This document shows positions 47,892 through 56,289 of a stretch of DNA of 64,000 nucleotides, piece by piece. A model generated the notes under the pieces. That model saw nothing but the letters and a program-made list of their open reading frames with translations. It was not told the DNA's origin and made no database searches. Origin of the DNA: Sphaerisporangium corydalis (GTDB taxonomy: Bacteria > Actinomycetota > Actinomycetes > Streptosporangiales > Streptosporangiaceae); assembly GCF_025506355.1 (NCBI RefSeq), contig NZ_JANZYP010000034.1, positions 29,672 through 93,671 of the forward strand, given 5' to 3'. Each line of letters opens with the position of its first letter. Position 1 is the first letter of the stretch. Made by a program: the position numbers and the translations under genes.

Positions 47892-48256
47892 TCAGTCGGA
47901 CATGGGCGGTGTGAGGTGGTGGAGGAAGGCCTCGGCGATGACTCTGAGGCGGTCGGTGCGCCAGACCGGGGCGTAGTCGAACGTGGCGTCGCCTTCTATG
48001 CCCCGCTGCGGTCGCCCGTGCGATCGCGGCCTGGACCTGCGTGCGCGGGCCGCAGATCGTCCAGGAGCTGGCGGCCGAGCGGGGTCAGCTCGACCCTGCG
48101 GGTGGTGCGGTGGAACAGTGGGGCGCCGAACAGGCGCTCCAGTTTGGCGATGGTCTGGCTGATCGTCGCGGCCGAGACTCGGAGACGCTCGGCCGTGCGC
48201 GCGAAATGCAGTTCCTCGGCGAGTACGAGGAACACCTCGATTTCCTGACGCTCCAC
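47892..48256 (-). pseudogene. LysR-family regulator remnant
   Basis: The first 65 residues form a clear LysR helix-turn-helix (FLVLAEELHFARTAERLRVS, then SQTIAKLERLFGAPLFHRTTR). The frame breaks after RQLLDDLR. The last residues of a LysR protein (FDYAPVWRTDRLRVIAEAFL, then MSD and stop) appear only about 100 bp further on, in another frame. Some 180 residues of effector domain are missing. It is therefore an internally deleted and frameshifted gene. The former target may have been the PPOX gene on the other side. Confidence 0.75.
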
Positions 48257-48389
48257 CGCTCCCCTATTCTTCAGTGTGGCTGAACAATTGTGCCGGATCT
48301 CGTCATTGATGAGGTCCTGCGGTCAACGGGACGATGTGTCGGCGGGCCGGCGATCAGATTGCCGGCGAGCCGACATCGAAGGGGGACCG

Positions 48390-48944
48390 ATGGACGACGG
48401 ACAGGCACGCGGTCGCACGTCTCACGACAGGCAGGACGATCCCGATCACCGGGCGCCTCGCCCATGGGAGCCGGTGACCGGCCTATGGGAAACGGTCCCC
48501 CGGCTGCTCGGCGACAACCGCTACCTCGTGCTCGCCACCGCCGACCGCCAGGGACGGCCGTGGGCCACGCCCGTCTTCTTCGCCGCCCTCGACGAGGACC
48601 GGCTCTTCTGGGTGTCGGCACCGGACAGCAGGCATTCCCGTAACATCGCCGAACGCCCGGACGTGGCCATCACGGTCTTCGACTCCCACGCGCCCATAGG
48701 CGGCGCCGAGGCGCTCTACCTGGAGGCGACCGCCGGCCCCGCCGACGACCTCCTCACGGCCCTGGACACGCTCAACGCCCGCGTCCCCCCAGGCAAGGAA
48801 CTCACCGGCGACAACCTCGCGCCGTCCGGCCCCCTGCTGGTCTATCGCGCCGACGTGCGGCGGCACTTCATCCTGATCGGGGGCAGGGACTCCCGCTTCG
48901 ACAACGTCACCGACGGACGCCTCCCCGTCACACGCGACCAGTAG
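48390..48944 (+). CDS. Pyridoxamine 5'-phosphate oxidase family (flavin-binding) protein
   Basis: About 184 residues with a split-barrel FMN-binding fold: LGDNRYLVLATADRQGRPWA, TPVFFAALDEDRLFWVSAPD, RNIAERPDVAITVFDS. Members act as F420- or FMN-dependent reductases or haem-related oxidases; the substrate is not clear. The ATG at 48390 follows GAAGGGGG at suitable spacing; an upstream start at 48276 would add an Arg-rich, atypical leader. The last codons and stop lie in the first unit of a 31-bp tandem repeat. It is divergent from the LysR remnant. Confidence 0.88.
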   Translation: MDDGQARGRTSHDRQDDPDHRAPRPWEPVTGLWETVPRLLGDNRYLVLATADRQGRPWATPVFFAALDEDRLFWVSAPDSRHSRNIAERPDVAITVFDSHAPIGGAEALYLEATAGPADDLLTALDTLNARVPPGKELTGDNLAPSGPLLVYRADVRRHFILIGGRDSRFDNVTDGRLPVTRDQ

Positions 48945-49010
48945 GAGCCGCCTCCCTGTCGCACGCGACCAGTAGGAGCCGCCTCCCCGTCGCACGCACC
49001 CAGTAGAGGC
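48918..49010. repeat. 31-bp tandem repeat over the PPOX-family stop codon
   Basis: Units start at 48918, 48949 and 48980, each 31 bp and beginning CGCCTCCC. The first contains the last codons and stop of the PPOX-family gene (CGCGACCAGTAG), so two further copies of the gene end follow it. The copies differ at only a few positions. It closely resembles the sigma-factor and kinase/regulator cases. Confidence 0.85.
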
Positions 49011-49072
49011 CCCCGACCACGGCCGCGAGGCCGACTCCCCCGTGACGAAGGCCGCCGGACAGGACGTGCCGC

Positions 49073-49642
49073 TCAGCCCTGGTGCGGGCTGACCCCCGTC
49101 ACGGCCAGGCCGAGCAGCCGGGTCGCTTCGGCGGCGGGGTCCGGGTGGTGTTCGGTGGCCAGGGCGATGCCGGTGATCAGGGTGAGCAGGTCGGCGATGG
49201 TCACGCCCGGGGTCAGCGCGCCGTCGTCCGCAGCGCGGCGCGCCAGTGGGGCGCCCGCCTCGGTGAGCTGCGCAGAGCAGCAGGTGTCCGGCGGCGCGCC
49301 GGGGTCGCCCGCCTGGTCGTGGGTCAGTGCGATGGCCAGCCCTCGGATGGTGGCGGCGTCGGCGGTGACGGCGGTCAGCCATTCCAGCAGCGCGGCCCGG
49401 GTGTCGGGCCTGGCGGTCAGGTCGCGGGCGTGGGCACACAGGGTCTCGACCCGCTCGCGGAAGACGGCCTCCAGTAGTGCCCTGCGGGTGGGGAAGTGCC
49501 GGCGGACGGTGCCGGATCCGACGCCCGCGGTGCGCGCGATCTGCTCCAGGGACGCGTCGGCGCCGTGCGCGGCGATCGCCTCCTCGGCCACGGCGAGCAG
49601 GAGCGCGTAGTTGCGCCGGGCGTCCGCCCGCTGGACGGGCAT
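49073..49642 (-). CDS. TetR-family regulator
   Basis: 189 residues. The HTH reads ASLEQIARTAGVGSGTVRRHF, followed by PTRRALLEAVFRERVE. The C-terminal part resembles TetR_C domains with a short ligand pocket. It is divergent from the NmrA-like gene with 93 bp between the starts, and that gap holds two copies of a GGCGGGGTCCGCCGT sequence that look like its operators. It probably represses both itself and the oxidoreductase until a reactive small molecule binds. Confidence 0.92.
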   Translation of the reverse strand: MPVQRADARRNYALLLAVAEEAIAAHGADASLEQIARTAGVGSGTVRRHFPTRRALLEAVFRERVETLCAHARDLTARPDTRAALLEWLTAVTADAATIRGLAIALTHDQAGDPGAPPDTCCSAQLTEAGAPLARRAADDGALTPGVTIADLLTLITGIALATEHHPDPAAEATRLLGLAVTGVSPHQG

Positions 49643-49666
49643 GGCGTCACCTCACATTTGCTAAGT

Positions 49667-49717
49667 GGCGGGGTCCGCCGTATCTTACCTGAATATAAAC
49701 GGCGGGGTCCGCCGTTT
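49667..49717. promoter_or_regulatory. Twin palindromic operators for the divergent TetR gene
   Basis: The 15-bp sequence GGCGGGGTCCGCCGT occurs at 49667-49681 and 49701-49715. The second copy lies in a perfect palindrome with 9-bp arms (AAACGGCGG, GGT, CCGCCGTTT; 49697-49717). The first has 5-bp arms. The centres are 34 bp apart, about three turns of DNA, which allows two dimers on the same face. Positions near both gene starts suit repression of both promoters. Confidence 0.75.
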
Positions 49718-49735
49718 AATCCCAGGAGATGCCTC

Positions 49736-50662
49736 ATGCCTGCCGATCCCGCACCCGTCCTGGTCACCGGCGCCACCGGACAGCAGGGCGGCGCCACCGC
49801 CCGTGCCCTGCTCGCGTCCGGCGTCCCCGTCCGCGCACTGGTCCGCGACCCCTCGACCGAACGGGCTAAGGCGGTCGAGGCGCTCGGCGCCGAACTGGTC
49901 ACCGGCGACCTGCACGACCGCGACTCCGTGACCAGGGCCGCGGAGGGCGCCCGAGCCGTCTTCTCGGTGCAGATGCCCGGGATGAAGGGAGATGCCTTCG
50001 ACTTCGAGGGCGAGCTGGCCCAGGCCGTCAACCTGGTCGAAGGCGCCCTGGCCGCGGGCGTGCCGCAGTTCGTGCACACGTCCGTCTCGGGCGCGGGGCG
50101 GCACACCGGGGTCCCCGGCTGGGCCGAGGGCCGCTGGGCGGCGATGGAACCGGTCTTCGCCGCCAAGTCCGGCGCCCAGGACCGTGTGCGTGCGGCGGGC
50201 TTCACGCACTGGTCGATCATCAAGCCGGGCTTCTTCATGGAGAACTTCCTCCCGTCCACGGCGTACCTGTTCCCTCGCGGCGTCGAGGGCGGCCTGGTCA
50301 CCGTGCTCCGGCCCGAGACCCGGCTGTCCCTCGTCGCGGTCCGCGACATCGGCACGGCGGCCGCCGCGGCCTTCGCCGCGCCCGAGCGGTTCCACGAGGT
50401 CGAGCTGGAGCTGGCCGGTGACCTCTTGACGCTGACGGAAATCGCCGAGGTCCTCTCCCGCGCCCTGGGCACGGAGCTGGCCGCGCCCGACATGACCATG
50501 CGGGAGGCGGTCACCGCGGGCATGCCGGGGCCGGGCGTCACTTCACACGAATTCATCAACGTGGCCGGTCAGCCGGCCAGACCGGAGTTCGCGCGGGCCT
50601 TCGGCATCCCGCTCACGACCTTCGAGGAATGGGCGCACGAGCACCTGCGGGCCACGCCCTGA
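49736..50662 (+). CDS. NmrA-like NAD(P)H-dependent oxidoreductase
   Basis: 308 residues. Rossmann motif VLVTGATGQQGGATARALL at the start, followed by VRALVRDPS for NADP(H) selection. HTSVSGAGRHTG and HWSIIKPGFFMENFLPS are typical of the NmrA/QOR2-like group, which reduces quinones or senses the NADP state. Ribosome site AGGAG lies 8 bases before the ATG at 49736. Control by the divergent TetR protein is likely from the operator pair between them. Downstream is a convergent aldo/keto reductase, 30 bp away. Confidence 0.9.
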   Translation: MPADPAPVLVTGATGQQGGATARALLASGVPVRALVRDPSTERAKAVEALGAELVTGDLHDRDSVTRAAEGARAVFSVQMPGMKGDAFDFEGELAQAVNLVEGALAAGVPQFVHTSVSGAGRHTGVPGWAEGRWAAMEPVFAAKSGAQDRVRAAGFTHWSIIKPGFFMENFLPSTAYLFPRGVEGGLVTVLRPETRLSLVAVRDIGTAAAAAFAAPERFHEVELELAGDLLTLTEIAEVLSRALGTELAAPDMTMREAVTAGMPGPGVTSHEFINVAGQPARPEFARAFGIPLTTFEEWAHEHLRATP

Positions 50663-50692
50663 CATCCGCCCGCCGGCCACCTCGTGAGCAGG

Positions 50693-51628
50693 TCAGCCGA
50701 GCACGACCTCCCCCGAGCGGTCCGGGACGGCGTCCAGTGCGGCGAGCGTCGCCTCGTCGAGGACGAGGGAACCCGCCGCGACGTTCTCCTGGAGGTGCCC
50801 GGCGTTCGCGGTGCCCGGGATGAGCAGGACGTTGGGGGCGTGGTGCAGGAGCCAGGCGAGGCCGACCTGCGCGGGGGTGCCGCCCAGCGACCGCGCCGCG
50901 GCCACGACCGCCGGCTCGTCGGTGACTTTCGGCAGGCCGGGGAGACCGCTGCCGAGCGGGAAGAACGGCACCCAGGCGATGTCCTCGGCGGCGCAGAGGT
51001 CGAGCACGTCCTCGCCGTCGCGTGACACGAGGCTGTAGGCGTTCTGCACGCAGGCGATGCCCGCCGGGAGCGCCCGGCGCAGAATGTCCGCGGTCACGCT
51101 GCCGAGCCCGATCGCGCCGATCTTGCCCTCGTCGCGCATCGCGACCATGACCGCGAGCTGGTCGTCGAGATCGACCACCTGGTCGCCCTCGGGCCGCAGA
51201 CCGGGCCCGGCGTCCATGCGGCGCAGGTTCACCAGCGGGATCCGGTCGAGTCCGAGGCTCGCGAGGTTGTCCTCGACGCTCGCCCGCAGTTCCTCGGGCC
51301 GCTGCGCGATACGGAGCGGTACGGGCCCGCCGGGGTTCGGGGTGGCGCCGACCTTGCTGGCGACCAGGACGCCGTCCTCGGGGCGGATCGCCTCGCGGAT
51401 GAGGTCGTTGACGAGACCGTCGCCGTAGAACTGGGCCGTGTCGATGTGGTCGACGCCCAGCTCGACCGCGCGCCGCAAGATCGCGATGGCCGCGGCGCGG
51501 TCGCCCCGCAGACGCAGTTGCATCGCCCCGTAGCCGACGCGGGAGACGGTGCGGTCCCCGAGCCGGCCGGGGCCTCCGGGGCGCGCGGCGCCGGTGGACT
51601 CAGGAGTGGGGGTACCGGTGGGAGTCAT
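50693..51628 (-). CDS. Aldo/keto reductase
   Basis: 311 residues of the TIM-barrel aldo/keto reductase type. Asp and Tyr of the catalytic set are in DHIDTAQFYGDG, and Lys is in GVLVASKVGATP. The usual His position reads LVNLRRMD, a substitution common in one actinobacterial subgroup. The C-terminal cofactor region includes LLIPGTANAGHLQENV, the NADPH-binding site. I chose the ATG at 51628 (MTPTGTPTPEST) over an upstream start at 51754, which would add a non-conserved leader. It is not coupled to its neighbours. Confidence 0.9.
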   Translation of the reverse strand: MTPTGTPTPESTGAARPGGPGRLGDRTVSRVGYGAMQLRLRGDRAAAIAILRRAVELGVDHIDTAQFYGDGLVNDLIREAIRPEDGVLVASKVGATPNPGGPVPLRIAQRPEELRASVEDNLASLGLDRIPLVNLRRMDAGPGLRPEGDQVVDLDDQLAVMVAMRDEGKIGAIGLGSVTADILRRALPAGIACVQNAYSLVSRDGEDVLDLCAAEDIAWVPFFPLGSGLPGLPKVTDEPAVVAAARSLGGTPAQVGLAWLLHHAPNVLLIPGTANAGHLQENVAAGSLVLDEATLAALDAVPDRSGEVVLG

Positions 51629-51801
51629 GGAAGTCCCGTCCTCGTCTGGTGACGCGGAAAGCGGAAAGCTCTCCGGATTTCGACTGCCACAGTACCGGAG
51701 ATGTCTCCGTTTGACACGACCCGACCACGACACGTGGCACCCAGGCCTTCCCACCCGCCGACGCCTATCCCCGAGGACCTCCGCGATCAGGACCGGGGCG
51801 G

Positions 51802-52500
51802 TCAGGACCAGGCGATCTCGCCGGTCCGGTCGACGAAGCGTCCGGAGCCCGCGCCGGGCTTCTCCGTCGCCAGCCCCACGATCGCGTCCGTACCCTCGGT
51901 GACGGTCTGCGGGCCGCTGTTTCTGGTGAAGTCGGTCGCCGTGTAGCCGGGGTCTGCGGCGTTGACGCGGACGTCCGGCAGCGCCTTGGCGTACTGGGTG
52001 GTCAGCATCGTGAGCGCCGCCTTCGAGGCGGTGTAGATCGGCGCGATGACCGAGGACTCGGCCCGCGACGGGTCGTGGGTCAAGGCGAGCGAGCCCATCC
52101 CGCTGCTGACGTTGACTATGACCGGGTCCGGCGATCGGCGCAGCAGCGGCAGGAAGGCGATGGTCGTCCGGATCACTCCGGCGAGGTTGACGTCGAAGAC
52201 GCCGAGGGCGTCGGCGCCGGTCAGGGTGGTGGGGTCGCCGAAGGGACCGTGGACGCCGGCGTTGTTGACCAGGACGTCGATCGAGCCCTCGTGATCGGCG
52301 ACGTCGGCCACCGCGGCGGCCACGGACGCGTCGTCGGTCACGTCGATGCGGACGAACCGCGCGCCGAGCTCGGCGGCGGCCCGCGCGCCCCTTTCGGGGT
52401 CCCGGGCCCCGACGAGAACGGTGTGACCGAGTTCGATGAGACGGCGGGCGGTCTCGCGGCCGAGGCCCTTGTTCGCTCCGGTGATGAAGGTGATGGTCAT
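51802..52500 (-). CDS. Short-chain dehydrogenase/reductase (SDR)
   Basis: 232 residues, classical SDR. TFITGANKGLGRETARRL is the cofactor motif, LVNNAGVHGPFG the NNAG motif, and VNVSSGMGS followed by YTASKAAL gives the Ser and YxxxK catalytic residues. VGARDPERG after the second strand suggests NADPH. It should be a soluble oxidoreductase; the substrate is unknown. It is divergent from an MmyB-like regulator, a pairing common in actinomycetes, where the regulator usually controls the SDR gene. Confidence 0.93.
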   Translation of the reverse strand: MTITFITGANKGLGRETARRLIELGHTVLVGARDPERGARAAAELGARFVRIDVTDDASVAAAVADVADHEGSIDVLVNNAGVHGPFGDPTTLTGADALGVFDVNLAGVIRTTIAFLPLLRRSPDPVIVNVSSGMGSLALTHDPSRAESSVIAPIYTASKAALTMLTTQYAKALPDVRVNAADPGYTATDFTRNSGPQTVTEGTDAIVGLATEKPGAGSGRFVDRTGEIAWS

Positions 52501-52614
52501 ATGGTCATTGTTCGGTCCACCTGCGACATCCGGCCAGGGACGCCTCGACGGTAGGAGCGGCGGTACCACCATCGAGACGCGTAGGGCGACCGGGGAGGCG
52601 GGAGGATGGGTGTC

Positions 52615-53496
52615 ATGACCACGACACCGGGGGCCGGGCTGGGGGCGATGATCCGCACCTGGCGGGACCGGCTGCCCCCGTCGGCCGCGGCGCTGCCCGT
52701 GGGCCGGGCACGCCGCGCCATCGGGCTGCGCCGCGAGGAGCTCGCCGAGCTCGCGGGCGTGTCGGTCGACTACGTCGTGCGCCTGGAGCAGGGACGGGCC
52801 ACGGCGCCTTCGGCACAGGTGATCGCGTCCCTGGCGCGTGCCCTGCAGCTGACCGTCACCGAACGGGACCATCTGTACCGGCTGGCCCGTCTTGTGCCGC
52901 CGGCGGCCGACGCGATCTCCGACCACATCCCGCCCGGCGTCCACCGTGTGCTCACGCGGCTGGGCGATGCCCCGGTCGCCGTGTTCGCCGCGGACTGGCA
53001 GCTGATCTGGTGGAACCTCGGCTGGGCCGCGCTGCTGGGCGATCCCTCGTCGTCGCCGCCTCGGCTGCGGAACTTCGCCCGTGACCGGTTCCCGGTGGAC
53101 GCCGGTCCCGCTCACCTCGCGCCATGGCCGGTGGCCGAACTGGACAGGGACACCACCGACCTCGCCGTCGTGTCCGACCTGCGCCGCGCCACCGGCCGTT
53201 TCCCCAAGGACGCGCGCCTGGCGGCGCTGATCCACGAACTGAGCACGGGCAACCGGCGGTTCGCCGAACTGTGGGCGATCGGCACGGTGGCCGCCCATCG
53301 CGAGGACCACAAGACCATCGAGCACCCGTCGGTGGGACCGATCACGGTGGACTGCGACGTGCTGACCGACGGCGACTCCGAACACAAAATCGTGATCATG
53401 ACCGCCGCACCCGGCAGCGCGGACGAGACCAAACTACGGCTCACCGTGGTCACCGGCCCACCCGCCACCACGACCAGCCCACACCCACACCGCTAG
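52615..53496 (+). CDS. XRE-family regulator with MmyB-like sensor domain
   Basis: About 293 residues. An N-terminal helix-turn-helix (LRREELAELAGVSVDYVVRL, then EQGRATAPS) is followed by an MmyB-like PAS-type ligand domain (PVAVFAADWQLIWWNLGWAA). The ATG at 52615 lies 9 bases after GGAGG; the ATG at 52606 would touch that site. It is divergent from the SDR gene, with 114 bp between the starts, and probably controls it. Its end overlaps the convergent membrane-protein gene by 4 bp. Confidence 0.9.
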   Translation: MTTTPGAGLGAMIRTWRDRLPPSAAALPVGRARRAIGLRREELAELAGVSVDYVVRLEQGRATAPSAQVIASLARALQLTVTERDHLYRLARLVPPAADAISDHIPPGVHRVLTRLGDAPVAVFAADWQLIWWNLGWAALLGDPSSSPPRLRNFARDRFPVDAGPAHLAPWPVAELDRDTTDLAVVSDLRRATGRFPKDARLAALIHELSTGNRRFAELWAIGTVAAHREDHKTIEHPSVGPITVDCDVLTDGDSEHKIVIMTAAPGSADETKLRLTVVTGPPATTTSPHPHR

Positions 53497-54113
53497 CCGC
53501 CCGCGCCCGGGCCCACCCCCGGAAGAACACCGGCCTTCCCGATCATCTTCGCCCCCACACGGAACACCTCGGCCAGCGCCAGGAGCGACAAGGCGCCCAC
53601 CACAGGGATCCACGACAGGGCGAGCAAGGGCCGGAACGTCTCGGTGAGCCCCACCCTTTCGAGCACCATCATCGACGCGAGGTAGGGCAGGAAGGGCCCC
53701 ACCACACCCGCCACGACCAGCGACACCGCGAGCCAGATGATCCGAGCGGGATCACCCTCCCTGAACGGCACCCCTCGCAGGACCGAGACCAGCACAGCCC
53801 GGACCAGCAACCCGGCGACGCCCGCGCACAACCCGCCGAGCAGGACGTCACCGCGCGAGAGCACCTGTTCGGCGACCGTGGAGCCCCAGACGTCCAGCGA
53901 CATCGTCTCTCTCGGGAGCACGACACCCGAAGGAAGTCCCTCACCCGTCAGCCGCAGGCGATCCATGGCGCCCAAGGCGGGAACCACCCGTATCATCACG
54001 TATCCCTGCGCCTGGGTGACCCCGTTAATGGCGAACGCGACTCCCCAAACCGCCGCCAAAGCCCCGGCGAGCCACGTCACGGTGGCCCCCACGATCACGA
54101 GCGTGCGGTTCAT
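53493..54113 (-). CDS. Membrane protein, possibly DUF2975-like
   Basis: About 206 residues with four membrane segments: TLVIVGATVTWLAGALAAVW, GGLCAGVAGLLVRAVLVSVL, RIIWLAVSLVVAGVVGPFLP and LALSWIPVVGALSLLALAEV, with an external loop after the first. The final ALAEVFRVGAKM is reminiscent of DUF2975 proteins (LxxIFRxG). That family is often paired with a small XRE regulator, which is not seen here. I chose the ATG at 54113; an upstream start at 54164 adds a basic leader. Moderate certainty on the family. Confidence 0.75.
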   Translation of the reverse strand: MNRTLVIVGATVTWLAGALAAVWGVAFAINGVTQAQGYVMIRVVPALGAMDRLRLTGEGLPSGVVLPRETMSLDVWGSTVAEQVLSRGDVLLGGLCAGVAGLLVRAVLVSVLRGVPFREGDPARIIWLAVSLVVAGVVGPFLPYLASMMVLERVGLTETFRPLLALSWIPVVGALSLLALAEVFRVGAKMIGKAGVLPGVGPGAGG

Positions 54114-54242
54114 CAGCACTCCAGAGGTAGCGGGGTGTTTAAAAATGCTCCGCTTGCCCGTCACGATACGCCGAAAGTGTCTCCCGCCGGTTGTACAGCG
54201 CGAACGAACGGTACGGCCCGGGAAGATGTTGTAGCGCTATCG

Positions 54243-55031
54243 TCAGTCGCTTTCTGACGACCTTCGGCTACTAGTGCCGCAAAGACAGCAGCGTTCGAAT
54301 GTGAATGGCTCTGTGCGGGTCCGGTTCCAGATGATGGTGTTCGCCTCGTTGTACTCGGGATTGATGAGCCTGGCGACCACGAGCACGGTCACGGATGCCG
54401 CGCCGGCTCTGTGCAGGGCGGATGCGGCGCTCTGCACGTGGGCGCCACTGACAAAAATGTCGTCCACGAGTAGGACCACCTTGCCGTCGACGCACCCCGT
54501 CACTTTGAAAGCGTGTTCGTTCGACACCCTGGGGCCGACCACCGCGGCGCCTATATCCGGCCACAGGACCGGCTTGTAGAGGTCCTTCAGAGCGGCGATC
54601 ATCTGGATGACTTTGGGCATGGGATGGAAGGCCGGGAGTGGCTCACCCGATCGCGTACTAGGGACGCTGGTCACCAGCGTGAAGTCTCCTCCTGCCACCC
54701 GTTTCAAGCATCGAGCGTGGGCGGCGTAGAACCGGGAGATCGTGGCCGCCAAGAACGTCGTCCGATCTGGACCGCCACGCCGCGGGGACTGGTTACCCGA
54801 ACGGGACACGATGTCGTAAAGCTGGTCGTCCTCTTTTATGCATAACGAGATGGGGACGACGTTCCGGACCGGGCGACGAACGTTCCTTTTTGTGTCACGG
54901 CAGCCGTCGCATATGGCATAGCTGTCGTTGGGTCCCGAGTGGCAGATCCGGCAGACACCAGGGCCCGCCGCCGGGACGTTCCGATAGAGATTGATGTACC
55001 AATCGGTCATCTCGCGGGCGGCATCACCCAT
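54243..55031 (-). CDS. ComF-like phosphoribosyltransferase
   Basis: 262 residues. An N-terminal zinc-finger-like set (CRICHSGPNDSYAICDGC) is followed by a phosphoribosyltransferase fold with the PRPP-binding loop VVLLVDDIFVSGAHVQSAA. A further Cys pair, CCLCG, lies near the end. ComF proteins act in DNA uptake, but in several bacterial conflict islands a PRTase partners a DprA-like protein. Here the DprA-like gene is only 2 bp upstream, so they form a two-gene unit. The SGAH (rather than TTGAT) variation suggests altered substrate use. Confidence 0.85.
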   Translation of the reverse strand: MGDAAREMTDWYINLYRNVPAAGPGVCRICHSGPNDSYAICDGCRDTKRNVRRPVRNVVPISLCIKEDDQLYDIVSRSGNQSPRRGGPDRTTFLAATISRFYAAHARCLKRVAGGDFTLVTSVPSTRSGEPLPAFHPMPKVIQMIAALKDLYKPVLWPDIGAAVVGPRVSNEHAFKVTGCVDGKVVLLVDDIFVSGAHVQSAASALHRAGAASVTVLVVARLINPEYNEANTIIWNRTRTEPFTFERCCLCGTSSRRSSESD

Positions 55032-55033
55032 GA

Positions 55034-55933
55034 TCAGAAAATCTTCAGATTTCGGGTCACGTCTAACAGATTCACCACCTGGGACAGCAGGTCGTCAATA
55101 TCCCGTACGACAGTGACTCCTCCTCGGTAAGCCATGCGCCGCACCCATTGGTGTTGCTCATGGAGCCGGTGAGGCACGAACAGATGCTTCCCCTGAGCGA
55201 GCGCGACCTGCGCCTGCAAGGCTGGGCCGCTGCCGTCGTCGCCGTTCGCCAGATAAACCGCACCGGCCAATCCGCTGGTCATGACGCGGGAGACGGAGAC
55301 GGTCGTGTGCGTGACGGGGGCTGACGGCCAGAACGGCGAGACCAGGGCACCGCTATGAGCTATCTCCTTGGCCAGAGTCGCGTTCTCCTCCGAAGCGACC
55401 TGCAGAGCGATGCCTTGCGTCAACGTGGCGATCGTGCGGCCACCCGCCGCCAGAGCGGCGGCATGGACGCCTGAGTTCAGGTCTGCGACCACAGTGAGGC
55501 CCGCCTCCGAAAGAGCCCTGACGTCCTGCTGTACCTGTCCGATATCCGGCCCACCGGGATGGTGCTCGCCGACGACCGCTATGGAGCGATCGTCCTCGTC
55601 GATCAGCCGGCCACGGATCCAGAGGAAGGGCTGGAAATTGTGGGCGAAGTCCAGGTTGCCCGGATACTCCTCATCCAGGACGGTCACCAGCTGTGCGCCG
55701 TCGGCACGAGTGGCGGCGATGAGTTCCTCGGCCCGCGCGAGTGCACCGGCCGGGCAACGGGAGACGACCTCGGCGGCGTATGTCCGATCCTCCTGATCCA
55801 GGCCCGTGTACTCACCGTCCAGAAGCGTCAGGGCGCTGCCGGCGGCCTGGATCACGCGGGCCGTGTGATGCCATGGCCCGACGGTGGCCTTGGTCAACGC
55901 GAGAACCGCGGCCTGTTCTTGGACCTGGGACAT
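55034..55933 (-). CDS. DprA/Smf-like Rossmann (SLOG-type) protein
   Basis: About 299 residues. The core matches DprA: RSIAVVGEHHPGG (for VGTRxxSxYG), then VVADLNSGVHAAALAAGGRTIATLTQGI (for GxAxGIDxxAHxxAL), and AHSGALVSPFWP. Several DprA residues are changed: GSR is GEH and GID is SGV, so classical single-strand DNA and RecA loading may be lost and a nucleotide-binding role is possible. The ATG at 55933 follows AGAAGG by 9 bases; a GTG at 55942 is alternative. A LexA-like box lies about 14 bp upstream of the ATG. It pairs with the PRTase gene. Confidence 0.85.
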   Translation of the reverse strand: MSQVQEQAAVLALTKATVGPWHHTARVIQAAGSALTLLDGEYTGLDQEDRTYAAEVVSRCPAGALARAEELIAATRADGAQLVTVLDEEYPGNLDFAHNFQPFLWIRGRLIDEDDRSIAVVGEHHPGGPDIGQVQQDVRALSEAGLTVVADLNSGVHAAALAAGGRTIATLTQGIALQVASEENATLAKEIAHSGALVSPFWPSAPVTHTTVSVSRVMTSGLAGAVYLANGDDGSGPALQAQVALAQGKHLFVPHRLHEQHQWVRRMAYRGGVTVVRDIDDLLSQVVNLLDVTRNLKIF

Positions 55934-55946
55934 CTTCGCCACCTTC

Positions 55947-55962
55947 TCGAACGTGAATTCGA
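55947..55962. promoter_or_regulatory. LexA-type SOS box upstream of the DprA-like gene
   Basis: TCGAACGTGAATTCGA matches the actinobacterial SOS-box form TCGAAC-N4-GTTCGA at 11 of 12 defined positions (ATTCGA instead of GTTCGA). A direct repeat TCGAACGT recurs 17 bp on at 55964-55971. The box overlaps the region just before the ribosome site, so LexA binding would block expression of the DprA/PRTase pair until DNA damage. Confidence 0.55.
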
Positions 55963-56240
55963 TTCGAACGTACGCCGGTCGAGCGCCGGCCGTCCAGCCG
56001 ACCGCGAGAACGAGCCTGGCGACAGGGACTGATCCATCGCTCGGTTTCGACCGAACCGGTAGGCGTCACCGCAATCGATCTCGAAGCCAACCCCTGCCAC
56101 CCAACCCTCCTCTGTACGGGCGCTCACCTGCTTATGCGCCCCTAGCAGGGTGGGGAGTACGCAATGGCGAGGGTGGTCTGAAATGTTTCGGTTGTTGGGC
56201 GTGGGGGTTTCTTATTGGGGAGCGGGTTACTACTATTATG

Positions 56241-56266
56241 TTTCGTTGTTGAATCGAAAGTTTTCG
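56241..56266. promoter_or_regulatory. CGAAA/TTTCG motifs before the xylanase gene
   Basis: TTTCG at 56241-56245, CGAAA at 56255-56259 and TTTCG at 56262-56266. The last two form an inverted repeat CGAAA-GT-TTTCG 24 bp before the start codon. A threefold CGAAA pattern has been reported, as I recall, in promoters of Streptomyces lividans xylanases. Another TTTCG lies at 56186-56190. It is likely the site of the xylan-responsive repressor. Confidence 0.5.
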
Positions 56267-56289
56267 GGGGTCGATCCCGAGGGAGTTCG

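Noticed and set aside
47445..48248. Plus-strand open frame of 267 residues
   Set aside because: It runs opposite the LysR remnant and fragment sequence and has no family features; the minus strand shows recognisable LysR ends.
55034..55933. Ordinary competence locus
   Set aside because: Only DprA-like and ComF-like genes are present, with altered active-site residues and no comE, topA or RNase HII neighbours, so a housekeeping dprA locus is unlikely though not excluded.
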